Positions 1-7,700 of a stretch of 8,275 bases of DNA are shown here, piece after piece. Within the stretch, counting starts at the first letter, position 1, and each line of letters opens with the position of its first letter. Below the pieces are notes generated by a model that was not told the DNA's origin, ran no database searches, and saw only the letters and a program-made list of their open reading frames with translations. This DNA is from VGWB01 sp964480945 (lineage in GTDB: Bacteria; Bacteroidota; Ignavibacteria; UBA10030), in the NCBI GenBank assembly GCA_964480945.1, contig CAYZRX010000111.1:1-8275 (forward strand), written 5' to 3'. Position numbers and translations under genes: made by a program.

Positions 1-36
1 CTGAAGGATTTTCCCTTCGCCGTTCAGCTTTACTAA
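1..36 (+). CDS. C-terminal tail of an upstream gene, probably sdhC (cytochrome b subunit of complex II), partial
   Basis: Frame 1 is open from the left edge and reads LKDFPFAVQLY, then TAA at 34-36, 16 bases before the sdhA start. The other two plus frames do not give a stop placed this way: frame 2 begins with TGA and frame 3 runs past the sdhA start. In Bacteroidota and their relatives the membrane-anchor gene sdhC normally sits directly before sdhA, and the short gap fits a coupled operon. Twelve codons (including the stop) carry no diagnostic motif, so the identity rests on gene order alone. It could also be chance open sequence. Confidence 0.45.
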   Translation: MKDFPFAVQLY

Positions 37-52
37 TTGGAGTCGACGAACA

Positions 53-1966
53 ATGAAGCTTAACGCCAAAATTCCTCAGGGTCAGATCGAGAAGAAATGG
101 GATACCGACCGGTTTCAACTCAAGCTGGTGAATCCGTCCAACAAACGGAAATACACGATCATCATCATCGGGACGGGTCTCGCGGGGGCCTCAGCTGCCT
201 CGAGCCTGGGAGAGCTGGGGTACAACGTTCTGACCTTCTCGTACCATGAATCCCCTCGCCGTGCTCACAGCATTGCGGCCCAGGGGGGCATCAACGCGCC
301 GAAAAATTACTCGAATGACGGCGACAGCATTTGGCGACTCTTCTACGACACGGTGAAAGGGGGGGACTACCGCTCGCGCGAGGCGAACGTCTACCGCCTT
401 TCCCAGGTCAGCAACAATATCATCGACCAGTGCGTCGCCCAGGGTGTCCCGTTCGCGCGCGACTACGCCGGCTATCTCGACAATCGATCGTTCGGCGGCG
501 CGCAGGTCTCACGGACGTTCTACGCACGCGGCCAGACGGGCCAGCAGTTGCTGCTCGGCGCCTACTCTGCCCTAGGCCGGCAGCTGAAAGCGGGGAGCGT
601 GAAGTTCTTCCCGCGCCGCGAGATGCTGGATCTGGTTCTCGATGACGGTCAGGCGCGAGGCATCATCTGCCGTAACCTCGCCACGGGGGAGATTGAAGCG
701 TACGAAGGGCACGCAGTCGTCCTGGCCACCGGCGGGTACGGGAACGTGTTCTATCTTTCGACGAATGCGAAAGCCAGCAACGCGACGGCGATCTGGCGCG
801 CCTACAAGAAGGGGGCGGCGTTCGCCAATCCTTGCTTCACGCAGATCCACCCGACCTGCATCCCGCAGAGCGGCGACTATCAGTCGAAACTCACCCTGAT
901 GAGCGAGAGCCTCCGGAACGATGGCCGCATCTGGGTCCCCAAAAAGAAAGAGGACACGCGCAAGCCGCAGGAGATCCCGGAGGAGGAGCGTGACTATTAC
1001 CTCGAGCGCATGTACCCATCCTTTGGGAATCTGGTGCCCCGCGATGTGGCCTCACGGCGTGCGAAGGAGATGTGCGACAACGGGTTCGGTGTCGGTGCAA
1101 CGGGCCGTGCGGTGTACCTCGACTTTGCCGATTCGATCAAGCGCCTGGGCCGCCACGTCATCGAGGAGCGCTACGGGAACCTGTTCGACATGTACCACGA
1201 GATTACGGCGGAAGATCCGTACAAGGGTCCGATGCGCATCTACCCGGCGGTCCACTACACCATGGGTGGGTTGTGGGTGGACTACAACCTGATGAGCACG
1301 ATCCCCGGCATGTACGTGATCGGCGAAGCGAACTTCTCCGATCACGGCGCGAACCGCCTTGGGGCGAGCGCCCTGATGCAGGGCCTGGCTGACGGGTATT
1401 TCATCCTACCGTACACCATCGGGGACTACCTCGCCTCCACGAAGTTCAAAGCCGTGAAAACTGAAGACGCTGCCTTTAAAGAGGCGCAGAGTGCGATCGA
1501 TGGGATGGTGAAGAAGTTCATGTCGATGAACGGCAAGAAGACAGTCGAGGAGTTCCACCGGGAGATGGGGAAGATAATGTGGGAGAACGTTGGGATGGGC
1601 CGCAACAGGGGGGGGTTGAAGAAGGCGCTTGCCGAGATACCGAAGCTGCGCACCGAGTTCTGGCAGAACGTGAAGCTCGTGGGTGGGGCGCATGAGCTCA
1701 ACTCAGAGCTGGAGCGGGCCGGTCGGGTTGCCGACTACCTCGAGCTCGGCGAGCTTATGGCGCACGACGCGCTCCACCGGGAGGAGTCATGTGGCGGCCA
1801 TTTCCGCGAGGAGCACCAGACGGAGGAAGGGGAGGCCAAGCGAAATGACGCGAAGTTCTCCTATGTAGCGGCGTGGGAATTCCGCGGCGTCGGTAAGCCC
1901 CCTCTCCTCAACAAGGAACGGCTCGAGTTTGAGTACGTGAAACCTACGCAAAGGAGCTACAAGTAA
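53..1966 (+). CDS. sdhA: Succinate dehydrogenase / fumarate reductase flavoprotein subunit
   Basis: Catalytic FAD subunit of respiratory complex II (succinate to fumarate, or the reverse when run as fumarate reductase), on the cytoplasmic face of the inner membrane. The Rossmann dinucleotide motif GTGLAG lies at residues 40-45. The covalent-FAD histidine is His72 in RAHSIAAQGGI. By family comparison the dicarboxylate site has His266 (QIHPT), Glu285 (MSES), Arg330 (NLVPRDVASR), His401 (HYTMGG) and Arg435 (GANRLGASAL). The C-terminal EESCGGHFREEH (577-588) is also typical. The segment WVPK...EERDYYLERMYP (about 294-322) is an insertion relative to E. coli and epsilonproteobacterial enzymes, and marks the B. 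subtilis/Bacteroides-type subfamily. Its 637 aa is a usual length for that type. The ATG at 53 is preceded by GGAG at 39-42. The stop overlaps the sdhB start by one base (TAATG), so translation is probably coupled. A G8 tract lies at 1608-1615 without breaking the frame. Sequence alone does not settle the physiological direction. Confidence 0.97.
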   Translation: MKLNAKIPQGQIEKKWDTDRFQLKLVNPSNKRKYTIIIIGTGLAGASAASSLGELGYNVLTFSYHESPRRAHSIAAQGGINAPKNYSNDGDSIWRLFYDTVKGGDYRSREANVYRLSQVSNNIIDQCVAQGVPFARDYAGYLDNRSFGGAQVSRTFYARGQTGQQLLLGAYSALGRQLKAGSVKFFPRREMLDLVLDDGQARGIICRNLATGEIEAYEGHAVVLATGGYGNVFYLSTNAKASNATAIWRAYKKGAAFANPCFTQIHPTCIPQSGDYQSKLTLMSESLRNDGRIWVPKKKEDTRKPQEIPEEERDYYLERMYPSFGNLVPRDVASRRAKEMCDNGFGVGATGRAVYLDFADSIKRLGRHVIEERYGNLFDMYHEITAEDPYKGPMRIYPAVHYTMGGLWVDYNLMSTIPGMYVIGEANFSDHGANRLGASALMQGLADGYFILPYTIGDYLASTKFKAVKTEDAAFKEAQSAIDGMVKKFMSMNGKKTVEEFHREMGKIMWENVGMGRNRGGLKKALAEIPKLRTEFWQNVKLVGGAHELNSELERAGRVADYLELGELMAHDALHREESCGGHFREEHQTEEGEAKRNDAKFSYVAAWEFRGVGKPPLLNKERLEFEYVKPTQRSYK

Positions 1967-2706
1967 TGAACGTCAGGCTGAAGATTTGGCGTCAAAAGAG
2001 CAGAAAAGACGAAGGCCGGTTTGTCGACTATGAAGTGAAGAACGTCTCTCCCGACGCTTCCTTCCTCGAGATGCTCGATATCCTGAATGTCGAGCTCGTG
2101 AAGAAAGGGGAGGATCCGGTCGCGTTCGATCATGACTGCCGCGAGGGCATCTGCGGCAGTTGCGGCATCGTGATCAACGGGCGCGCCCACGGATCGGGGC
2201 GCGGCACGGCGACCTGCGAGCTGCGGATGCGCCTGTTCCAGGACGGCGACACCATTGTCGCGGAGCCGTGGAGAGCCAAACCCTTCCCTGTTATCAAGGA
2301 TCTCGTCGTCGATCGCACCGCTTTGGATCGGATTATGCAAGCGGGCGGCTATATTTCCGCGAAAACAGGAGCTATCCCCGAGGCAAATTCAATCCCCGTC
2401 CCGAAACCGCTCGCCGAGGAAGCGATGGATGCCGCGGCCTGCATCGGGTGTGGGGCTTGTGTGGCGGCATGTCCGAACTCGTCGGCGATGCTGTTCGTGG
2501 CAGCGAAGGTTTCGCACTTTGCGCTTCTTCCCCAGGGCGAGCCTGAGCGGAAAGAGCGGGCGCTCCGCATGGTCGAGCAGATGGACAAAGAGGGATTTGG
2601 AAACTGCTCGAACAACTATGCCTGCGAAGCGGAATGCCCGAAGAAGATCTCGGTGGTACATATCGCGCGGCTGAACCGAGAGTTCATCAGAGCCGAGCTC
2701 GAGTAG
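1966..2706 (+). CDS. sdhB: Succinate dehydrogenase / fumarate reductase iron-sulfur subunit
   Basis: Electron-transfer subunit that carries electrons between the SdhA flavin and the quinone site at the membrane anchor. The N-terminal ferredoxin-like domain holds a [2Fe-2S] set, C58-x4-C63-x2-C66 (DCREGICGSCG) and C84 (TCEL). The C-terminal domain has C159-x2-C162-x2-C165-x3-C169-P and C214-x5-C220-x3-C224-P. By family precedent C159, C162, C165 and C224 bind [4Fe-4S], and C169, C214 and C220 bind [3Fe-4S]. All eleven ligands expected of a complex II subunit are present, so the protein looks functional. The 246 aa are typical. The ATG overlaps the sdhA stop and has AAGGAG at 1951-1956, nine bases upstream. 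A terminator follows directly, so this is the last gene of the operon. Confidence 0.97.
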   Translation: MNVRLKIWRQKSRKDEGRFVDYEVKNVSPDASFLEMLDILNVELVKKGEDPVAFDHDCREGICGSCGIVINGRAHGSGRGTATCELRMRLFQDGDTIVAEPWRAKPFPVIKDLVVDRTALDRIMQAGGYISAKTGAIPEANSIPVPKPLAEEAMDAAACIGCGACVAACPNSSAMLFVAAKVSHFALLPQGEPERKERALRMVEQMDKEGFGNCSNNYACEAECPKKISVVHIARLNREFIRAELE

Positions 2707-2728
2707 GGGCCGCTCTGCGTTCTCTACG

Positions 2729-2763
2729 AAAAGGCGACCGTTACCCGGTCGCCTTTTCTTTTT
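2729..2763 (+). terminator. Intrinsic terminator of the sdh operon
   Basis: A perfect 12-bp stem, AAAAGGCGACCG (2729-2740) with CGGTCGCCTTTT (2746-2757), encloses a TTACC loop and is followed by CTTTTT. It starts 22 bases after the sdhB stop. The hairpin core and its right flank are nearly repeated at 3717-3761. Confidence 0.93.
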
Positions 2764-2873
2764 CCTCGATGTCAATCTGAGGCGGGCTCAATCAAACAAG
2801 CTCCGTCAGGAGTCGTTTTCTCCACCCTTCGCTTCTGGCCGTCCGTCCGATGATGATACCGATCCCTCGTTTT

Positions 2874-2918
2874 CGCCGATCGTCGATTTGCTTCTTAATC
2901 GGCGCTTTGTTAGGTTTC
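2874..2918 (+). promoter_or_regulatory. Weak promoter-like region with an inverted repeat, upstream of the lipoprotein gene
   Basis: This lies in the 261-base gap between sdhB and the next gene, which otherwise holds only the sdh terminator. TTTG at 2887-2890 is followed after 20 bases by TAGGTTTC (2911-2918). That matches 7 of 8 positions of the Bacteroidota-type TAnnTTTG box, with its upstream TTTG at an accepted distance. A perfect 7-bp inverted repeat, CGCCGAT (2874-2880) and ATCGGCG (2898-2904), flanks the TTTG element and could be an operator. A start of transcription near 2925 would give a leader of about 40 bases. Such short degenerate boxes occur often by chance, and the lineage is itself inferred, so support is weak. 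Confidence 0.27.
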
Positions 2919-2967
2919 GGCAAGAACCTCATTTCACACACTTTGCTCAGCAGAAAGAAGAGTTCGC

Positions 2968-3690
2968 ATGATGCGCACGATGCTCTTCCTCCTTCGGCTC
3001 GGTACATCTCTCGTCCTGGCTCTCGTCGCCTTGATGTCCCTCGGCTGCGAGGAGGAGAATCCCGTCCTTGACGAGAACGCTCTTCAGGAATCGAACCTCG
3101 TGCCTCTCGCCATCGGGAGAATCTGGGTGTTCAGTTCCTACGAGCTCGATACGACATCGAGTCAAAAGATCATGAGCTCGGTTCACCGCGAGTCCTCGTA
3201 CGTTGAAGGAATGACGACCTTCAGCGGGAAATCAGCGTACAGGGTGTTCGACTCGACCTACACACCAACGGGGGCTCTCGATCAGGTCGATACTTCATAT
3301 CTCGCACTTGAGAATGGCGATCTCGCGCAGTGGGACGGTGAACATGAGGCGTGGCTCTACGTCTTCAAGAAGTCCGCGGGTTTGAACGCGGAGTATGTTG
3401 TTGGCGAGTTCCAGGAACTGCACGAGGGAATTCCCGTTAATGTCACGTTCAAAGGGATGAACTATCCGAAAGAAGCGGTCAGCGCTCCGATCGGAACGGT
3501 GCAGGCATACAAAGTCAAACTCACGGGGACGGCCACCGTTGGCGGCATACAGGTCAATGTTTTTGAACAATACTTCTACTTCGCCGATGGATATGGGCCT
3601 GTTCGCATGTACACGCCCGTCCAGACGGATCCGGGCTCCGGCTCGAAGGTTTTCGGAAGTGAATCGCTGTTGGTGAGCAAGAATTTCTAG
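2968..3690 (+). CDS. Putative exported lipoprotein of unknown function (240 aa)
   Basis: The N-terminus has Arg3 and Arg10, a hydrophobic stretch (about residues 11-25) and the lipobox MSLGC with Cys27 as the predicted lipidated residue, so it should be a signal-peptidase-II lipoprotein of 214 aa after cleavage. Three acidic residues, Glu28-30, follow the cysteine directly. The mature part opens with LVPLAIGRIWVF (44-55) and ends in a YFYFADGYGPVRM segment (202-214). I associate this 'PL..G..W.[YF]' start and 'A.G.G.V' end with uncharacterised secreted beta-rich proteins of the Bacteroidota/Chlorobiota; that is recollection, not a search result. Mature Cys is absent apart from Cys27. The ATG at 2968 has a purine-rich AGAAGAG just upstream. 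In-frame ATGs at 2971 and 2980 are also possible and would keep most of the signal peptide. The gene stands alone between a terminator on its left and a convergent gene on its right. The biochemical role is unknown. Confidence 0.82.
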   Translation: MMRTMLFLLRLGTSLVLALVALMSLGCEEENPVLDENALQESNLVPLAIGRIWVFSSYELDTTSSQKIMSSVHRESSYVEGMTTFSGKSAYRVFDSTYTPTGALDQVDTSYLALENGDLAQWDGEHEAWLYVFKKSAGLNAEYVVGEFQELHEGIPVNVTFKGMNYPKEAVSAPIGTVQAYKVKLTGTATVGGIQVNVFEQYFYFADGYGPVRMYTPVQTDPGSGSKVFGSESLLVSKNF

Positions 3691-3714
3691 TCCGGCTTCC
3701 TATCGCCCCAGCGC

Positions 3715-3750
3715 AAAAAAGGCGACCTGTGGCCAGGTCGCCTTTTCTTT
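3715..3750. terminator. Bidirectional intrinsic terminator between convergent lipoprotein genes
   Basis: A perfect 13-bp stem, AAAAGGCGACCTG (3717-3729) with CAGGTCGCCTTTT (3734-3746), has a TGGC loop. On the plus strand it runs into TTTTCTTT, and on the minus strand it ends in TTTTTT (complement of 3715-3720). It can therefore serve both the plus-strand gene ending at 3690 and the minus-strand gene ending at 3788. Its core and right flank nearly repeat the sdh terminator. Confidence 0.93.
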
Positions 3751-3787
3751 GTGCCTCGATGATTCTCGGTTTGATGCTGCCCGCCGA

Positions 3788-4501
3788 TTACGTCCAGATC
3801 CCCGAACCCGTTTGTGCGCCGCTCGAGTCGTACGTCCACCACTCGCCCGAGCCGTTGGCCTGCCAGACTGAATGATACGTAAGCACGGTCGCAGTGTACT
3901 CGTTCAGCTCACCTGAACCGTCGGGATTGTTCACAACGACCGTTTTCCCGACCTCAGTGCCATTTGAGTACGCTGTGAGTGTTCCCGTCAGCACATTGTT
4001 GCTGTTCGTTGCCCACTCATACTTTGCCACGAGGCTGGTCGTGTTTACATCGTAGATGTTCCAGCTGCCGTTCTTTCCATCTCCGCTCGTGGTCCCGGTT
4101 GCGGCAGTCCAGTTGTTGTACAGTGTACTATCCGACGGGTCCAAGCCGTTCATCACCATTTTCCACTGATAGCTGCCGTCCGATTGGGCTGTACTGGTGA
4201 GGACGATGCTGAACGTGCCCACGGAATAGTTCCACGTCCAGGTGTTGCCGTTCCTTGTCGACGGTAGGGCGGCGTACGGAGCAAAGGCAGTTGTGTAGGC
4301 GTTCATCGCCGTGACGTACAATTGGACCATCTGTGCGTTGGGGTCGCTCGAGGTCGTGTTCGGACCCTTGAACGTGATAAGCGGAAGCGTGGGTATTTGT
4401 GCCGTGGGCTCCGTCGGTGAAGTGTCATTCTTCGAGCACCCGCCGACGAACGCCGCCATCAGGAGCAACAGGGAAATGATCTTCGCATGACGCAATTGCA
4501 T
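3788..4501 (-). CDS. Putative exported Trp/Asn/Ser/Thr-rich lipoprotein of unknown function (237 aa)
   Basis: The start MQLRHAK is followed by a hydrophobic segment and the lipobox FVGGC with Cys22, so it is a predicted lipoprotein. A Ser/Thr/Pro-rich linker follows (residues 23-40). The mature protein has few Lys/Arg residues and many Asn, Ser, Thr, Gly and Trp. Trp recurs at short, beta-strand-like intervals (88, 90, 113, 131, 147, 163, 213, 221, 222, 236). The last 45 residues carry three GSG-x motifs, GSGEL (196), GSGEW (218) and GSGIW (232), two of them followed by an acidic or aromatic patch, which suggests a short beta-hairpin repeat. The start is well supported: the minus strand has AAGGAG (complement of 4509-4514) seven bases before ATG. 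The gene converges on the other lipoprotein gene and diverges from the TPR gene. It looks poorer in GC and simpler in composition than sdhAB, as is common for fast-evolving surface proteins. I do not recognise a family. Confidence 0.83.
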   Translation of the reverse strand: MQLRHAKIISLLLLMAAFVGGCSKNDTSPTEPTAQIPTLPLITFKGPNTTSSDPNAQMVQLYVTAMNAYTTAFAPYAALPSTRNGNTWTWNYSVGTFSIVLTSTAQSDGSYQWKMVMNGLDPSDSTLYNNWTAATGTTSGDGKNGSWNIYDVNTTSLVAKYEWATNSNNVLTGTLTAYSNGTEVGKTVVVNNPDGSGELNEYTATVLTYHSVWQANGSGEWWTYDSSGAQTGSGIWT

Positions 4502-4570
4502 AAGCTGACTCCTTCTCTAGAGCGTGAGATTGAGGGATGAGTGTTGATTTAGTGAGCAATGGTCGAGACG

Positions 4571-4589
4571 GAGGGGAGGAGCTCCCCTC
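4571..4589. repeat. Perfect 8-bp inverted repeat in the divergent intergenic region
   Basis: GAGGGGAG (4571-4578) and CTCCCCTC (4582-4589) enclose GAG and would form a GC-rich hairpin. It lies about 70 bases upstream of the minus-strand lipoprotein start and about 120 bases upstream of the TPR gene start. No T-run follows on either strand, so it is not a standard terminator. It may be an operator or a leader hairpin of the minus-strand gene. Confidence 0.5.
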
Positions 4590-4608
4590 TACGCCTAGTT
4601 TAACACAT

Positions 4609-4626
4609 AACTTCGTCAAAGAAGTT
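4609..4626. promoter_or_regulatory. Operator-like dyad AACTTC-N6-GAAGTT
   Basis: A perfect 6-bp inverted repeat, AACTTC (4609-4614) and GAAGTT (4621-4626), with a GTCAAA spacer gives an 18-bp dyad of the size bound by a dimeric regulator. It lies about 50 bases upstream of the candidate -35 box of the TPR gene. On the minus strand the spacer overlaps a TTGACG (complement of 4614-4619) that resembles a -35 box for the divergent gene, but I see no well-spaced -10 for it. No regulator can be named. Confidence 0.3.
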
Positions 4627-4670
4627 CCAGATAGCAAATGACCGCCGTCACCCTTCAGGCGAGCCTCTAT

Positions 4671-4689
4671 TCGCTTGATAATCGCTTGA
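4671..4689 (+). repeat. 11-bp-period direct repeat of TCGCTTGA
   Basis: TCGCTTGA occurs at 4671-4678 and again at 4682-4689, an offset of 11 bases or about one helical turn. The copies overlap the candidate -35 box and the promoter spacer of the TPR gene, so both would face the same side of the DNA. Chance is not excluded for an 8-base word. Confidence 0.4.
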
Positions 4690-4703
4690 AGATGTGGTAA
4701 ATT
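4675..4703 (+). promoter_or_regulatory. Candidate sigma70-like promoter of the TPR gene
   Basis: TTGATA (4675-4680, 5 of 6 to TTGACA), a 17-base spacer and TAAATT (4698-4703, 4 of 6 to TATAAT). Transcription would start near 4710-4712, on or next to the predicted ATG at 4712. There is no convincing Shine-Dalgarno sequence upstream of that ATG, only GAAG at 4707-4710, one base from it. A leaderless or nearly leaderless message is therefore possible. Confidence 0.4.
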
Positions 4704-4711
4704 TTTGAAGT

Positions 4712-7700
4712 ATGACCCTTCGCATTCAAGCATTCCTTGTTCTCCTTGTCTTTGCGCTCCCCCTTGCTGCTTCCGCTCAGGATACAAAAGAGAACGCGGA
4801 TTTCAAGCTTGCTGTCAGCTTGTACAACGACAAGCTGTATGATCTTGCTCTCGAGCAGTTCCGGCAGTTCGTTGCTGCATACCCAAATACGCAGCAGGGG
4901 ATTGAAGGACGCTTCTACCTGGGCCTCACCCAGATGAAAATGGCGCAGTACGACGATGCCCGCCTCACCTTTCAGAATTTCGCGCTTGCGTTTCCCGATC
5001 ATCCCAAAGCTCCCGAGGCATGGTGGAATGTTGCTGAAGCGTATGTCGCCACGAACAATGCTCGTGAGGCGGCGGTCGCGTTTGAACGTGTGAAGACCTT
5101 TCAACCCAAGAGCAAGATCGCTCCGGCTGCCCTGATGAAAGCGAGCGAGTACTTCGAGCGCGCCAAGGATCTGGAGAATGCCAAACGGGTGCTGCGAGCG
5201 CTCATTCAGGAGTACGGTTCCTCCGACGTCGTCCTTCCAGCGCGGCTGAAGCTCGCGCAGATGTATCTGCCGGACAACCAGTTCGAGCTCGCGCGCGCGG
5301 AATCGAAGCGCGTCGTCGATGGTTCGAAGGATCCGGCTCTGAAGGCGGAGGCGTCGATCGTCATGGCGAAAGCGCTGGCGGGATTGGGCAAGGATGAGGA
5401 GGCTGAAACTGCTCTCCGTGAGGCCGTCAAGAACAATCAATCGACTGCCGGCTATGCCGCTGCTCTTCTCTTTCTCGGATCTCTTCAGCGGGATGCAGGG
5501 AGAGTGAGCGATGCTATGCGTTCGTGGCAAGCCGTCGCCAACGACACGGTGCGCGCCGACACCACGGTCCGCCAGGATGCACTGATCGAACTGGGTGATG
5601 CTTATCTTGTGAAGGGACAGTACAAACAGGCCCTCCCGCTTTACGAGAAGGCCGCAGCCCTCGAGGAGCTGCGTTGGGGTGAAGCGGCGTACAAGGCCGG
5701 CATCTGCTCTGAGCAAACTGGAGCGCTCGCGAACGCGAGTGACGACCTGAAATCAGCCTTGGCCGATACATCTGGCCAGGTCGACCACCCCGCCGTGCTG
5801 AGAGCGGCCGCGCGGGTTGCAGCAGAGGGCGAGGACTACCAGAAATCTGTCAATCTCTCCCTTGCGTTCTACGACCGTTATCGAAACGACTCTCACGCTG
5901 CGTCGGTACTGCTCGCCGCCGCAAACGTGAGCAGGGATCATTTGCTGGACTATCATCAGGCGATCAACCTGTACGAGACCGTTCTGCGGGAGTATCCATC
6001 GAGCGCGTACGCCGACGATGCGCTGTTCGGCTATGCGGAAGCATTGCGCCTCTCCGGCCAGCTGGATCTCGCCCTGCAAACCTATGAAGCGCTGGAAACG
6101 AGATACCCTGCCAGCGAATTTGTCGCTTCAGCCCGGGAGGCTGAAGAGGAAGTACGAACCTTTCAACTGAAGGATGAAAAACAGGGATTGGAGAAGCTTG
6201 CTCTTCTCATGGGGGATGTCATCGCGGGTGGGTCGAAAGGCGATCTGGCGTACCGGCTGGCAGAGTTCTATTTCTATGACCTGAAGGATTACGATCGGGC
6301 GGCGACGCAATTCGAGGCTGCTCTTGAAGTCGGACTCCCCGAGAACAGCCAGATCGGCGCGTGGTATCACGAGGCGAAATCGTACGAGTACCTTGCAAGG
6401 CACAGGAACGCCGGGCGCGGGAGCTCGGGGTCCGATGCGGCGATGCGGGCAATTGCCGCCTACGATTCTCTGCTGCGGAAGTTTCCAGCCAACGACTTCG
6501 TTAACGACGCCGTGATCGCCCAGCTCAAGTTGAAGCTTCAGCTGGCCGCGACCGTGTCCGATGCCCGTTCGATCGGCATTAACTTCCTCAAGAGCTACCC
6601 GACGGTGGCCCGCAGGGACCTTTTCCACTTCGCGCTGGGAGAGGCGTACAGAAGACTGGGAGCGAGCGAGGATGCGGCGATGCTCTACAGCTGGGTGCTC
6701 CAGGACCGGCCGTCATCCGATTTGGCGGCTGACGCGCTCTACCGGTTGGGTGAAGCATTGTTTGCGATGGGCTCCCAGGACACGGCGAGCGTGGTCCTGA
6801 ACGATTACCTGTCGAAATACCCGAACCATCAGTTCAGCGCGCGCGCGGCGTGGACGCTGGCCCAATACTATGCCGGGAAGGGGGAGGGTTCACAGGCTCT
6901 AGCGCTCTATGAAAAGATCGGTCAGATGTACTCCTACACCGATTTCAGTCGAAACCTCGAGGCGGCGCGCGGCGATGCCTACGTTGCCGCGGGGCAGTTT
7001 GCACAAGCCATCGAGAGCTACCAGCGGGTCCTTCGTGTTGCCGGGGACGATCCCGCAGCCCGGGCCCGGATTCCCAAGGAATTGTTCTTCAACCTGGCGT
7101 CATGTTACAGCAAGACAGGGAACCGCTCCGCGGCAAAACGCTTCTACGGCCAGTACCTCCTGCGTGACGAAACGAGCGAGCGGGCGGGTCAGGCGTATTA
7201 TGCGCTGGCGCAGATCGCCCGAGACCAGAACAACATCTCCCTTGCGACGGAGTACCTTCAAGAGGCCAGCCGCCTCTCTTCCGGGTCGGAGGGCGGGGTG
7301 AACCGTGCCGAGTTCGAGGCGGCGGAGCTCTATTTCAAGAACGGAGAGTTCGCGAACGCCATTGCCGGGTACGACGCTCTGCTTCAACAGGCGAAGGACG
7401 ACACCCTGCAGCAATATCTCCAGTCCCGCGTCATCGTTTCCTATTTTCGCCTGAACAACACGAAGGAAGCGGATACGAGAGCGGCGGCGTTCGTCCGCAA
7501 GTACCGTACTGCCGATCGGTACGCCGCGGAGTTCGAGTACGAGCGGGGAATGTACTTCCTCCGCAAGAATGATGCGACGAGCGCGAAGAGGTTTTTCGAC
7601 GCCGTCATCAAGCGCTACGCGACCTCACCGTTCGTGGCGCAAGCGCTCTACGGGAACGCTCGCGTTGCGGAGATGAGCGGGAACGCGCAAGAAGCCATCA

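Noticed and set aside
2389..2775. Minus-strand open frame across the end of sdhB and the terminator
   Set aside because: It is antisense to the conserved Fe-S cysteine motifs of SdhB and runs through the terminator hairpin. There is no independent coding evidence.
2792..3071. Small open frames in the gap before the first lipoprotein gene (2850-3071 plus, 2792-3007 minus)
   Set aside because: Both run into the lipoprotein gene in another frame or on the other strand, have no convincing start signals, and show low-complexity basic translations.
4667..5716. Minus-strand open frame of about 349 codons opposite the start of the TPR gene
   Set aside because: The translation has no recognisable domain and lies antisense to a clear signal peptide and TPR repeats. 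Long antisense frames are expected opposite GC-rich coding sequence with strong third-position bias.
5753..6628. Two further minus-strand open frames (5753-6079 and 6128-6628)
   Set aside because: Both lie wholly antisense to the TPR coding sequence, have no family resemblance and no good ribosome binding site, so they are shadows.
6561..7301. Plus-strand open frames in another phase (6561-6800 and 6909-7301)
   Set aside because: Their translations are dominated by Arg, Ser, Thr and Pro, as is typical of out-of-frame reading of GC-rich genes. The overlapping TPR frame is continuous, so they do not indicate a frameshift.
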